A DNA stretch of 64,000 nt from Gammaproteobacteria bacterium. Lineage in GTDB: Bacteria; Pseudomonadota; Gammaproteobacteria; Thiohalomonadales; Thiohalomonadaceae. The stretch is from contig JALOAT010000003.1 of assembly GCA_023228645.1 (NCBI GenBank), positions 1 through 64,000 of the forward strand, given 5' to 3'. The notes beneath the pieces are model-generated. The model did no database searches. It saw only the letters and a list, made by a program, of their open reading frames with translations, and had not been told where the DNA came from. This document shows positions 35,965-43,353 of this stretch, one piece after another; within the stretch, counting starts at the first letter, position 1; each line of letters starts with the position of its first letter. The translations under genes and the position numbers were made by a program.

Positions 35965-36819
35965 TTAATTCAAGATGGCTCGACAATTACTTCCGTGCCA
36001 TCTTGAATAATTTGGCTTCGGGACTGATTTATTACAGTGTTCGCAGACAATATGCTCACGATTTTGGTGACCAGCTGACATTTTTGCTTTTTCGGCATCG
36101 GTCCTACTTTTACCTCTATTGTGAGCAGGTCTACCTTTCAAATGGTGGACCTGATCTTTATATCGAGCTTTCAGAGTCTTGGAAATTTTTTCCTTAGTTT
36201 CTTCTTTGACGATTACTGTTTTACCTATTTGAGATTCGGAAATTTTTCTTTTAGTTTCTTCTGAATGTTTATATCCTTGTCGACTTGCTCTGTGTTTTTC
36301 AATAGTCTCTTGTGATTTAAAAAGTTCGCCAGAGGCATATTTTTCTTTTAAAATTTTAGAATGGCGCAATTTATTTTCTTCAGTATGATGCTTTCCTTTA
36401 AAAGATGAAGGACGGCCTTTAAATGCTTTTTTCATATTTTCAATATGTTCTGGAGATTTTGGGGTTCCTGTCATTAAAATGCTTTGTGCTTTTGCTGCGT
36501 TTGTCTTCAATTTTTCATATTGTGATGATGTTATTAATACCTCTTTATTTTTGATTTGTATGTGGCTGACTCTCCAGGCCGCCCGATCCATCGATAGTTT
36601 AAATTTACCTGTAGTAAATTTTGTCAATAGTCTATGACATATAAAATGCTCTTTCGCAGTCAAGCAAACCATATTGGATTTGTCGTTAGATCCGCCAAGT
36701 GATTTAGGTATAACGTGGTGTCGCTCAATATATCCAGAAATATTTCTTGACTTAGCCCGATCTATTATCTTATAGTAAATGAGATAGTATTTGTTTTTAA
36801 TGAATTGTGCTGGCAACAT
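35965..36819 (-). CDS. HNH homing endonuclease with NUMOD-type DNA-binding repeats
   Basis: This minus-strand gene lies tail to tail with uvsW. The 284-residue protein has an N-terminal HNH core, RHHVIPKSLGG (H34, H35), with N49 and the LTAKEHFICH helix (H58, H62). The middle (about 105-235) is a run of short basic NUMOD3-like units (SPEHIENMKKAFKG, HTEENKLRHS, HSEETKRKISESQIG, EETKEKISKTLKARY) that contact DNA. The end is a small Cys/His finger, VCEHCNKSVP with H and C later. Such genes are mobile, free-standing endonucleases. The start at 36819 is divergent from the 36882 gene, and a late-box variant GCTAAATA lies 35 bases upstream. Confidence 0.8.
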   Translation of the reverse strand: MLPAQFIKNKYYLIYYKIIDRAKSRNISGYIERHHVIPKSLGGSNDKSNMVCLTAKEHFICHRLLTKFTTGKFKLSMDRAAWRVSHIQIKNKEVLITSSQYEKLKTNAAKAQSILMTGTPKSPEHIENMKKAFKGRPSSFKGKHHTEENKLRHSKILKEKYASGELFKSQETIEKHRASRQGYKHSEETKRKISESQIGKTVIVKEETKEKISKTLKARYKDQVHHLKGRPAHNRGKSRTDAEKAKMSAGHQNREHIVCEHCNKSVPKPNYSRWHGSNCRAILN

Positions 36820-36881
36820 TTTAAACTCATCTTTTGATATGAATAACTTTAATATATTTAGCTAAATGGAAAAATAAAATA

Positions 36882-37391
36882 ATGATCAAATTACTGACCG
36901 CAGAGAATATGCCTTTTGATATGAACAATATATCATTCAATGATCCAAATGTTGATATCAACTTTTGTGTTTTTGATTATAGCAATTTAAAAGATGTCGA
37001 TTACCGATTTTTACCTTTAGTGTTTATTGAGGAATATACCAAAGCTGGTGTTGAATTGCAAATCGGACCATACATTGTACACGTTCCTTGGGACTGGGCA
37101 ATCGTTACTGGTGAAATGGAATTTAGCGAACTTGAATTGATTGAAATTAAGAAATTTAATGGTCGAGATTTTCAAGCATTCGCATTTAATCCATTATCAA
37201 GTTCAATGCCTGAATTCCTTCCTGTCAAAATTATCAATTTTTATCCAGATCTAAAATGGACAAGTCCTGCATTATTCAATGATAATTTAATAAGCATACC
37301 ATTAACTACTGGACCGCAGCCACTTTGTGTATATTTTTCCGAACCTAAAGTAAAACTTCCTGATTCAATTGACGTAAGCTGTATGATATAA
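36882..37391 (+). CDS. Conserved phage protein of unknown function
   Basis: A 169-residue protein with a beta-rich pattern. The segment LPLVFIEEYTKAGVELQIG is followed by YIVHVPWDWAIVTGEMEFSE, and the last part has DLKWTSPALFNDNLISIPL with PQPLCVYFSE. The regular strand-turn-strand spacing suggests a single compact domain. I do not recognise the family. It is isolated: divergent from the HNH gene, convergent with the Ig-like gene, and followed by its own strong terminator, so it is probably expressed alone from a promoter in the 62-base upstream gap, where no consensus box is clear. Confidence 0.5.
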   Translation: MIKLLTAENMPFDMNNISFNDPNVDINFCVFDYSNLKDVDYRFLPLVFIEEYTKAGVELQIGPYIVHVPWDWAIVTGEMEFSELELIEIKKFNGRDFQAFAFNPLSSSMPEFLPVKIINFYPDLKWTSPALFNDNLISIPLTTGPQPLCVYFSEPKVKLPDSIDVSCMI

Positions 37392-37428
37392 AAGAGGGGC
37401 TATTTCTAACCCCTCTTTATTTTTTTTC
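37391..37428 (+). terminator. Terminator between convergent genes
   Basis: AAAGAGGGG (37391-37399) pairs with CCCCTCTTT (37410-37418), 10-base loop, followed by ATTTTTTTT on the plus strand. The opposite strand has only a short T run, so it mainly serves the 36882 gene. Confidence 0.85.
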
Positions 37429-37442
37429 TGAAATTTTAAAAA

Positions 37443-38114
37443 TTATGTTGGGACAACGGTCAATGTCACGACATCAGAATATACAGTTTCAGCACCTGTT
37501 GCCGAAATTACGACGATGAAGTCAGTTGAATCCAAGCCAGTAGCATCTGAAATCGTTAATGTATCAGTATCTGCACCAGTATAAACACCAGTATTGCTGA
37601 TTGGTGTTAAATCTTCACCATCAACAGTGTTCCATTCGTATGAAAGTGTGGTTGAAGGTTCTGATGATGCAGAAACTGAGAAAGAAGCACCTTCGCCTTC
37701 ATTGACGGACGAATCGCTTGGTTGAGTGTCGATTGTGATAACAACTGTTGGGGCGAAGCCATCCTCGACATCAGCAGCTTCCCACAACGCACCAGTTGCT
37801 GGGTCAAATGACCAACCAGCTGAAGTATCGTCAAAGAAAATAGCACGGTGTGATAACAGCTTCTTTACTCTCTTAGTATTAAGCTCGGCATCTTGGAATG
37901 TGATAGTTGCTTCGTTTGCAGCAAGTGAGCCATTTGATTTATCAACCAAATATACTGTACCAGTATTTGCACCAACGGTTACGATGTAACGATCTGAACC
38001 GGTTTGCTTTACGATGAAACCGTCACCTTCTGCATTGGAGCCAATTTTTGCACGAACTGCAAGCTGGTTTCCAGCACCTGATTTAAAGTTTCGCTTATTA
38101 AGTGGTCTACCCAT
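37443..38114 (-). CDS. Ig-domain virion protein with GRPLNKRNF N-terminus
   Basis: The frame extends upstream to 38210, but the ATG at 38114 follows an AGGAG site and yields the N-terminus MGRPLNKRNFKSG. That opening is one I associate with structural proteins of T4-like marine phages. The 223-residue protein has an N-terminal domain (1-120) with DRYIVTVGANTGTVYLVD and FDPATGALWEAADVE. The C-terminal domain (about 130-223) is an Ig-like fold with VITIDTQPSDSSVNEGEGASF, SYEWNTVDG and a D-T-L-T-I-S strand. Surface Ig domains of this kind (compare T4 Hoc) may aid host or mucus attachment. A perfect late box lies 45 bases upstream on the minus strand. Confidence 0.65.
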   Translation of the reverse strand: MGRPLNKRNFKSGAGNQLAVRAKIGSNAEGDGFIVKQTGSDRYIVTVGANTGTVYLVDKSNGSLAANEATITFQDAELNTKRVKKLLSHRAIFFDDTSAGWSFDPATGALWEAADVEDGFAPTVVITIDTQPSDSSVNEGEGASFSVSASSEPSTTLSYEWNTVDGEDLTPISNTGVYTGADTDTLTISDATGLDSTDFIVVISATGAETVYSDVVTLTVVPT

Positions 38115-38158
38115 CTTAAAATCTCCTAATTTTTGACTTAAATGTCTAACTCTGCTAA

Positions 38159-38166
38159 TATTTATA
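38159..38166 (-). promoter_or_regulatory. Perfect T4-type late promoter box (minus strand)
   Basis: Read on the minus strand this is TATAAATA, 44 bases upstream of the ATG at 38114. It overlaps a plus-strand box at 38163-38170, forming the palindrome-like TATTTATAAATA. Confidence 0.6.
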
Positions 38167-38170
38167 AATA
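38163..38170 (+). promoter_or_regulatory. Perfect T4-type late promoter box (plus strand)
   Basis: TATAAATA ends ten bases before the ATG at 38181 and 31 before the in-frame ATG at 38202. It overlaps the minus-strand box, giving face-to-back divergent promoters. Confidence 0.45.
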
Positions 38171-38180
38171 AACCAAAACA

Positions 38181-38687
38181 ATGTTTAATAAACGAATTGA
38201 AATGAACCAAAAATTAACAAAAAAAGATGTGATTGATATTTTTAAGTCTAGTTCGACATCGAAAGATATAGCCAAAAAATTTGACGTATCTATAACGACT
38301 GTCAATGACATCAAAAGTAGAAAAAATTATAAAAATTTCACTAATGGCATTGGAATTCCTGGCCAGCCAGCACATACTAAAAAGCGAATACTAACACCAG
38401 AAATAATCGAACAAATATATTATTTTTCTGGAACTGCTCAAGAAATAAAAAATAAATTTGGATGCTCAATTAAAGTAGCCAGAAATATTAAATTCGGTAA
38501 TACCTATCAAGCCATTACTGCGACTCTTGGGGTTGCTGGTGAAATTCGTATTTACGGTTTAACTTGGGAAGATATATGCGATATCAGATCGTCAGATGAA
38601 ACAATATCTAATTTAGCAAAATATTATAATGTGACAACAGAGACTATAAGGAATATTCAATCCAAAAAAACAAGAAGATATCAATGA
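38181..38687 (+). CDS. DNA-binding protein with three helix-turn-helix units
   Basis: This 168-residue basic protein consists of three similar units of about 45 residues, each a helix-turn-helix. Unit one is IFKSSSTSKDIAKKF...SITTVNDIKSRKNY; unit two AQEIKNKFGCSIKVARNIKFGNTY; unit three ETISNLAKYYNVTTETIRNIQSKK. The pattern resembles the HTH half of intron-encoded or free-standing endonucleases, but there is no nuclease core, so it may be a remnant or a true repressor/activator. An internal ATG at 38202 (MNQKLTKKDV) is an alternative start compatible with the very close late promoter. It is divergent from the Ig-like gene. Confidence 0.55.
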   Translation: MFNKRIEMNQKLTKKDVIDIFKSSSTSKDIAKKFDVSITTVNDIKSRKNYKNFTNGIGIPGQPAHTKKRILTPEIIEQIYYFSGTAQEIKNKFGCSIKVARNIKFGNTYQAITATLGVAGEIRIYGLTWEDICDIRSSDETISNLAKYYNVTTETIRNIQSKKTRRYQ

Positions 38688-38740
38688 TATATTGATTTTG
38701 GCCCAACGATGTATTAGTGTGGTAGAAAGGATATACAAGA

Positions 38741-39244
38741 ATGACTGATGGCAAAAAGAAACCTCCTCTAGACATATTTAGAGTGATGGAACAAATTGAT
38801 AAGCGCAACTTTGGTTTCTATAAGACGTTAACTGATGAAGAAAAGAAGGCATTTTCACCATTGGTCATAATGCGTTGGATTAGTGCAGTGAAGGGCTCGC
38901 GAGAAATAAACGAATACTATATCCAAATGGTTAACGAAATGATTAATCGAAATTTATGGGATCCGTGCTTGTCAAAACATCCAGAATTGCTTTATATGTT
39001 ATTAGCGCAATGTGGCATTGGTCAGAAAGTTAATCACGAATGGATTAAGGGCTTCTCGAGGGAGAAAAAATCTAAATTGAATAATTTTTTAAAGCAATAT
39101 TATCCAACAGCATCTAATAATGAATTGGATTTTCTTGTTTCAATTAACAGTAAAGAGCAACTGATAAGTATGGTTGAAGAATCTGGTTTACAAGACGATG
39201 AAGTGAAAGTTTTGATTAAAGAAATAAAAGAATTGAAGAAATAA
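38741..39244 (+). CDS. 62: Clamp-loader small subunit-like, T4 gp62 family
   Basis: The 167-residue product has the gp62-type core: FSPLVIMRWISAVKGS, then YYIQMVNEMINRNLWDP and LSKHPELLYMLLAQCGIGQ followed by HEWIKG. In T4, gp62 and four gp44 subunits load the gp45 sliding clamp for the polymerase. T4 gp62 is 187 residues. No gp44 or gp45 gene is in this window. An AGAAAGGAT ribosome site precedes it. It opens a chain of five genes with start/stop overlaps running to 41021, so their products are probably made in related amounts. Confidence 0.7.
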   Translation: MTDGKKKPPLDIFRVMEQIDKRNFGFYKTLTDEEKKAFSPLVIMRWISAVKGSREINEYYIQMVNEMINRNLWDPCLSKHPELLYMLLAQCGIGQKVNHEWIKGFSREKKSKLNNFLKQYYPTASNNELDFLVSINSKEQLISMVEESGLQDDEVKVLIKEIKELKK

Positions 39245-39933
39245 TGACTGATAAATTTCAGTGCCATTTTTGTAAAAAAGAATTTTCGAGAGAAAAAACA
39301 CTTGAGGTCCATCTTTGCGAAAAGAAGCGAAGGTGGATGAACAAGGATGATAAGCACGTTAGGATTGCTTTTGCTTCCTGGCTACATTGGTGCAAAAAGT
39401 CTGGGCTGTATTTGAATAAGAAAGGCGGCCTGACTTACGAAGATTTTATGAATTCGACTGCATATATTTCATTTGTAAAATTTGGTTTCTTTGTAGATGA
39501 TTATAATATTACTAATTATTTGGCTTACATTGATTTTATGATCAAAAATAATTACAAAATGTCTTCTTGGAATAAGGATTCCACATATGAATATTTTGTA
39601 AAGATGAATATGCGTCAAGAATCAATTGACGATGCGGTTGGTAAAACTGTTAAGTTTATCGATAAATGGGCTTCAGAAAATGATCAAGATTGGACTAATT
39701 TCTTTAATGAAATATCCAATCAGCAGGCATTGGATTGGCTTCGATCGGGAAGGATTAGTCCTTGGGTATTTTTTACTTCAGAAAAAGCTCAGGGCTTGAT
39801 GAATAGAATGAGCGATGAACAGTTAATTTTACTTAATAAGTATTTGGATATAAACTGGTGGCAACAGGCTATGCGCCGTAAAGCGAAGGACCAGCAATTT
39901 GTAGAGCAAATTGTCAAGGATTATGGATTATGA
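39244..39933 (+). CDS. Zinc-finger protein in clamp-loader operon
   Basis: This 229-residue protein begins with a finger of the type C-x2-C-x12-H-x-C (C7, C10, H23, C25) within FQCHFCKKEFSREKTLEVHLC, then an arginine/lysine-rich segment. The remaining 200 residues are helical and aromatic (RIAFASWLHWCKK, DINWWQQAMRRKAKDQQF). Similar finger proteins occur near replication genes in T4-like marine phages, as far as I recall, but without known function. Its ATG shares one base with the gp62 stop, and its stop overlaps the next ATG in ATGA form. A role in replisome or transcription coupling is possible but not shown. Confidence 0.55.
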   Translation: MTDKFQCHFCKKEFSREKTLEVHLCEKKRRWMNKDDKHVRIAFASWLHWCKKSGLYLNKKGGLTYEDFMNSTAYISFVKFGFFVDDYNITNYLAYIDFMIKNNYKMSSWNKDSTYEYFVKMNMRQESIDDAVGKTVKFIDKWASENDQDWTNFFNEISNQQALDWLRSGRISPWVFFTSEKAQGLMNRMSDEQLILLNKYLDINWWQQAMRRKAKDQQFVEQIVKDYGL

Positions 39934-40220
39934 TTGATAGAGCGTCTATGTACAATGGGAATGATGCCGAAACCACAAAAGTATCTGGCCAGGATGATAA
40001 GAAAATAGAAATATTGCAAGATACTGTAGTGGTTGAAACTAAGGGTAAAAAAGCATCAGTTGTCACTAAAGAACAGCACGATAGGGTGGTTGCAGAATTG
40101 GCTAAAACTCAAAAGCAATTGCGAATTTTGACTACTGAAGTCCAGCAGATGAAAAGAGTAATCAATAGCTTATCCAAATCGATGGTGGAGGGTTTCCGTG
40201 ACCGTTTCGACCGATATTGA
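39930..40220 (+). CDS. Small coiled-coil protein
   Basis: The 96-residue product has a charged N-terminal half and a predicted coiled coil over residues 50-90 (VVAELAKTQKQLRILTTEV, then QQMKRVINSLSKSM). There is no recognised family. It overlaps the zinc-finger gene by four bases (ATGA) and the following gene by 23 bases, placing it firmly within the clamp-loader operon. A structural adaptor within a replication complex would fit but is not supported beyond context. Confidence 0.5.
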   Translation: MIDRASMYNGNDAETTKVSGQDDKKIEILQDTVVVETKGKKASVVTKEQHDRVVAELAKTQKQLRILTTEVQQMKRVINSLSKSMVEGFRDRFDRY

Positions 40221-40782
40221 TATAGATTTTTATGATAGAGACAAAGCTCTTGAAGGATTGAAGTGTATCAGAGCTTCTTTGCATAAGAATGGTGAATTAT
40301 CACCCCACCCGTCGGGGTTTTATTTTCAAAATGTTCCAGCAGATCCTATAACAGGATTGGCAGGAGTTGATGATGAGTTGGCGTCTGAGTTAGGGTTGTT
40401 CAAGATAGATTTTCTAAATGCATCAATGTATGAAGGGATCGAGAACGAAAATCATTTAAATCTATTGCTATCCATAGAACCAAATTGGAGTTTGTTGAAC
40501 GATAAAACTGTAGTTGAACAACTTCCACATATTGCTGATTATTATGATCTGATTAACAAATATCCAATCCAAAGTATTGAGGATTTAGCTACATTTTTGG
40601 CTTTAATTAGAAGAAAACACAAATGGTATAAAGATAAAACTTGGTCTCAGATTAAGAACACAATATGGGATAAAATAGCCGATGATGAAGGTTATTACTT
40701 CAAACGAGCTCACAGTTTTGCATATGCGGTAGCTATTGGGTGTTTGATGGTCAAAATTGAATCAGAACGTGCGGTGGTATGA
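40198..40782 (+). CDS. DnaE-like fragment (bacterial Pol III alpha fingers region)
   Basis: The start is GTG at 40198, inside the previous gene and after a GGTGGAGGG site. In this 194-residue protein, residues about 52-82 (PITGLAGVDDELASELGLFK, then IDFLNASMYEGI) match the order of the DnaE segment around its QFD...GLVKFDFLGL motif. Residues about 165-188 (YYFKRAHSFAYAVAIGCLMVK) match its F-N-K-S-H-A-x-x-Y region. The palm aspartates and PHP domain are absent, so it cannot be a polymerase. A C-family polymerase piece inside a T4-type clamp-loader operon is unexpected. It may bind the clamp loader or DNA. The relationship is from pattern memory and needs a profile search. Confidence 0.5.
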   Translation: MTVSTDIDIDFYDRDKALEGLKCIRASLHKNGELSPHPSGFYFQNVPADPITGLAGVDDELASELGLFKIDFLNASMYEGIENENHLNLLLSIEPNWSLLNDKTVVEQLPHIADYYDLINKYPIQSIEDLATFLALIRRKHKWYKDKTWSQIKNTIWDKIADDEGYYFKRAHSFAYAVAIGCLMVKIESERAVV

Positions 40783-41021
40783 TACGATCAAAACTAATAG
40801 CAACGGTTAATACTCGGGGCCGACAAAGTGGCAATTTTATTTGTATGGAAACGGGAACTTCGATCTGGCTGGATAATGTTGTTGACTTTTTGAAATCAAT
40901 AGACGTAACTTTAACACCATACACCCATCCAACCCTTGATAATTTAACTAATTATTATTTGGATTTCCCAGACTTGGACGCATTTAATGCTTATGTGTCT
41001 TTTTGCAATATAATGGGATGA
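40779..41021 (+). CDS. Small protein closing the clamp-loader operon
   Basis: An 80-residue product whose ATG overlaps the upstream TGA in ATGA form. It has a beta-strand start (KLIATVNTRGRQSG), then alternating short helices and strands, with no known motif. The gene ends directly against the stop of a convergent minus-strand gene with no spacer. Function unknown. Confidence 0.45.
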   Translation: MIRSKLIATVNTRGRQSGNFICMETGTSIWLDNVVDFLKSIDVTLTPYTHPTLDNLTNYYLDFPDLDAFNAYVSFCNIMG

Positions 41022-41408
41022 TTATTTTGGATTACGGACCAATTGACTTCTGCGTTTCTTGATTCTTTTATTGAATTGGTCATCTAAACATACAGTATGC
41101 CCCATAATGTTAGTGACTTCTTTTTTAGGAAAGCAATGGTGGATTTTTTTATAATATTCAAAATCGTCTTTTAAGAAAATATCAATTGGGATGAGGCGGT
41201 TACTGTTATCCCACCATTCTTGGCCTAAGTTTAGAAATGATGTTTTTTCGTGTTTTGTAGATAAGCGATTATATACATAAAAGCTGATAACTTGATTGTC
41301 AATATTTTGTACTATACCGACTAAATCTTCATTCCTAAATCTAATGCAAGATAGAAACGGAAATTTGGTCTGCAACTGGAAAAAATCTGTGGTTGTGATC
41401 ATAGTCAT
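41022..41408 (-). CDS. Conserved T4-like phage protein of unknown function
   Basis: This minus-strand gene encodes 128 residues, starting MTMITTTDFF (a second ATG lies two codons in). The pattern FPFLSCIRFRNEDLVGIVQN, then QEWWDNSNRLIPIDIFL and CFPKKEVTNIMGHTVCL, with a basic C-terminus (RIKKRRSQLVR), looks like a compact alpha/beta protein that I have seen in T4-like marine phages without assigned function. It is divergent from the 41474 gene and convergent with the clamp-loader operon. Confidence 0.5.
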   Translation of the reverse strand: MTMITTTDFFQLQTKFPFLSCIRFRNEDLVGIVQNIDNQVISFYVYNRLSTKHEKTSFLNLGQEWWDNSNRLIPIDIFLKDDFEYYKKIHHCFPKKEVTNIMGHTVCLDDQFNKRIKKRRSQLVRNPK

Positions 41409-41413
41409 CTTAT

Positions 41414-41421
41414 AATAAATA
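41414..41421 (+). promoter_or_regulatory. T4-type late promoter box
   Basis: AATAAATA, 52 bases upstream of the ATG at 41474, in the gap between divergent genes. An AAAAGGATT ribosome site follows. Confidence 0.55.
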
Positions 41422-41473
41422 CGTTGTTGAATGTATAATTATTTATCTGCGTAAAAAATAAAAGGATTGCCAA

Positions 41474-42271
41474 ATGGTCACTTTCTATTCGTATAATCAA
41501 TTGATTGATACTACTCTATCAAGTCCGCAATCCGCCAATCTACCCCTAACTGATACTAACTTCAAAGTATTCAAAGGAACAAAGACTGTAGTCGATTTCA
41601 AAATAAGAGATTTAGACTCGCAAGTGATTGATCTAACTGATAAGATGGTAATATTAAATGTCTTCAGTTATGATACTAATGAATTCCAATTTTATAAACA
41701 GCTTGATATTACTGATGCCATTAGAGGTCGAGCACAAGCTGTATTTGAAGTAGTTGACACCGTTGATTTATCACCAGCTTATTTTTACTATTCGCTCACA
41801 GTTGTGGCAGATGGAACTCCGGAACCATATTTTATTGACCAAACAGTAAATACTCTCAGTTATTTTGAATTGATAGAAGGAGTGATGCCAACTCCAGTAA
41901 AATCTGTGAGTGTTTTGCCAGATGACTACACGCCATCGACTGATACTACTGAAGAAAGTGAAACTTTTTGGGTTGCTGGCCCATTTAAGGCAGATTCAAA
42001 TCAATATCGCGATGATGGTCTTCATACTATTGCTGTTTATTGTGAAAATTACACTGGTAAGTTTTATGTGGAAATATCCCTAAACGATGTGCCAATTCAA
42101 AGCGATTGGTCTCCAATTTGGTTAGACGAGTTAATGCCTTGGAAAAATTATGACCAATTCACTGGCATTGAGCCGTTCACATTTCAAGCAAATGCGAAAT
42201 GGGTTCGATTTAAATACGTCCCGCAACAAAATCAAGATGGCCAAATTACAAAAGTCCTGTATCGAAATTAA
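41474..42271 (+). CDS. Virion protein with baseplate-type beta domains
   Basis: The 265-residue protein has two beta-rich halves. The first (about 25-140) reads FKVFKGTKTVVDFKIRD, VILNVFSYDTNEFQFYKQLD and YFYYSLTVVADGTP, resembling BppU-like baseplate or receptor-binding N-terminal domains. The second (about 155-265) has FWVAGPFKADS, HTIAVYCENYTGKFYVEI and AKWVRFKYVPQ, a jelly-roll-like arrangement. A late promoter and a single-gene arrangement fit a virion part. The next gene, primase, has its own host-type promoter. The exact location in the particle is unknown. Confidence 0.5.
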   Translation: MVTFYSYNQLIDTTLSSPQSANLPLTDTNFKVFKGTKTVVDFKIRDLDSQVIDLTDKMVILNVFSYDTNEFQFYKQLDITDAIRGRAQAVFEVVDTVDLSPAYFYYSLTVVADGTPEPYFIDQTVNTLSYFELIEGVMPTPVKSVSVLPDDYTPSTDTTEESETFWVAGPFKADSNQYRDDGLHTIAVYCENYTGKFYVEISLNDVPIQSDWSPIWLDELMPWKNYDQFTGIEPFTFQANAKWVRFKYVPQQNQDGQITKVLYRN

Positions 42272-42273
42272 TC

Positions 42274-42303
42274 TTGACTAACCATTTACTATTATTTTAT
42301 ACT
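42274..42303 (+). promoter_or_regulatory. Sigma70-type (early) promoter candidate for primase-helicase operon
   Basis: TTGACT (42274-42279) and TATACT (42298-42303) with an 18-base spacer lie 32 bases upstream of the primase ATG. The -10 half overlaps the left arm of a 12-bp inverted repeat. Confidence 0.45.
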
Positions 42304-42325
42304 GACTTTTGGTGTATAAAATAAT
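42291..42325 (+). repeat. 12-bp perfect inverted repeat before primase gene
   Basis: ATTATTTTATAC (42291-42302) and its exact reverse complement (42314-42325) flank an 11-base loop. The right arm ends nine bases before the ATG at 42335. It could be an operator over the promoter or an mRNA hairpin near the ribosome site. Confidence 0.6.
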
Positions 42326-42334
42326 GAAATTGGT

Positions 42335-43348
42335 ATGACTGACGTAGTAACACAACTTTTACTTAAACATTTGCCAACCTCTTCTAAAAAGAATAGAAAT
42401 GGCTTCAAATTTAACTGCCCAATGTGTATCAAACAGGGTGAAGCCCGAAATGATACTAAGATGCGCGGCGGCTTAAAAATTGAACCACTTGGCTTCGTCT
42501 ATAACTGCTTCAATTGTAAATTTTCTACTGGCTATACTGAAGGCAATCGACCAAACAAAAAGTGCCTTGATTTTTTGAAGACTTTAGGTGCTGATATAAG
42601 TGAAATACCAATCGAAATACGATTTGGTAATAATACAGTCCGTAAACGTATAATACCAGAAGTCCCAAGTGCCTACCCAATTGTAAAGTTGCCGCAAGAT
42701 TCTAAGCCGATAATTGATCTAATCCAATCTGGATTTTGCGACCCAGAATTCAACAAAGTCGTAGAATATATCTCATCTGAGGTTCCGTTTCTGTTATTGG
42801 ACAAACAGGTTATGTGGAGCCCTGATACGCGACTACAAATGAATAAACGGTTTATATTGCCTTTTTATTGGAATGGTAAGGTGGTAGGATGGACGTCAAG
42901 GTATTATGAGAAAAAACCGCCTGTTGGAATAGCAAAATATATGATGGAACGTCCAGAAAATTATATCTATAATATGGATATGCTGAATGATAAAGCAGAT
43001 ACTGTGGTGGCCGTCGAAGGCCCGACTGATGCGAAGGCAATTGGTGGAGTGGCCTTAATGACAAATACAATGAATGAAGTTGAAGCAGAAATATTGATTA
43101 AATCACGCAAAAAAGTTATAATTATTCCGGATATGGAAAATACTGGCTTGAGACTAGTTCAGGATGCTGGCAAGTACGGCTTTTCAGTATCACTGCCCAA
43201 ATGGCCAAAAGATATCAAGGATTGTGCCCAATCGGTTAAAGAGTGCGGCAGGCTTTATACATTATATACGATTTACAATTCAATCTATACAGGCACTTCC
43301 ATTGAATTGGAAACTCGATTTAAAACAGCAAATATAATGAGAACATAA
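42335..43348 (+). CDS. 61: DNA primase, T4 gp61 family
   Basis: The 337-residue primase lays down RNA primers for lagging-strand synthesis with the gp41 helicase. An N-terminal zinc site is formed by CPMC (C28, C31) and CFNC (C58, C61). The catalytic TOPRIM core shows VVAVEGPTDAKAIG with the metal glutamate, and VIIIPDMENTG with the downstream acidic residues. T4 gp61 is 342 residues. It is followed five bases later by the helicase gene; T4 has the reverse neighbourhood (41 then 61). A host-type promoter candidate lies upstream, which fits early expression. Confidence 0.9.
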   Translation: MTDVVTQLLLKHLPTSSKKNRNGFKFNCPMCIKQGEARNDTKMRGGLKIEPLGFVYNCFNCKFSTGYTEGNRPNKKCLDFLKTLGADISEIPIEIRFGNNTVRKRIIPEVPSAYPIVKLPQDSKPIIDLIQSGFCDPEFNKVVEYISSEVPFLLLDKQVMWSPDTRLQMNKRFILPFYWNGKVVGWTSRYYEKKPPVGIAKYMMERPENYIYNMDMLNDKADTVVAVEGPTDAKAIGGVALMTNTMNEVEAEILIKSRKKVIIIPDMENTGLRLVQDAGKYGFSVSLPKWPKDIKDCAQSVKECGRLYTLYTIYNSIYTGTSIELETRFKTANIMRT

Positions 43349-43353
43349 CAAAT

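Noticed and set aside
36855..36862. Late promoter for the minus-strand HNH gene
   Set aside because: GCTAAATA lacks the ATAAATA core, so it was mentioned in the gene entry but not listed as a feature.
38115..38210. Longer N-terminus for the minus-strand Ig-domain protein
   Set aside because: The ATG at 38114 has a good AGGAG site and a typical MGRPLNKRNF start; the extension overlaps the late promoter and the divergent gene.
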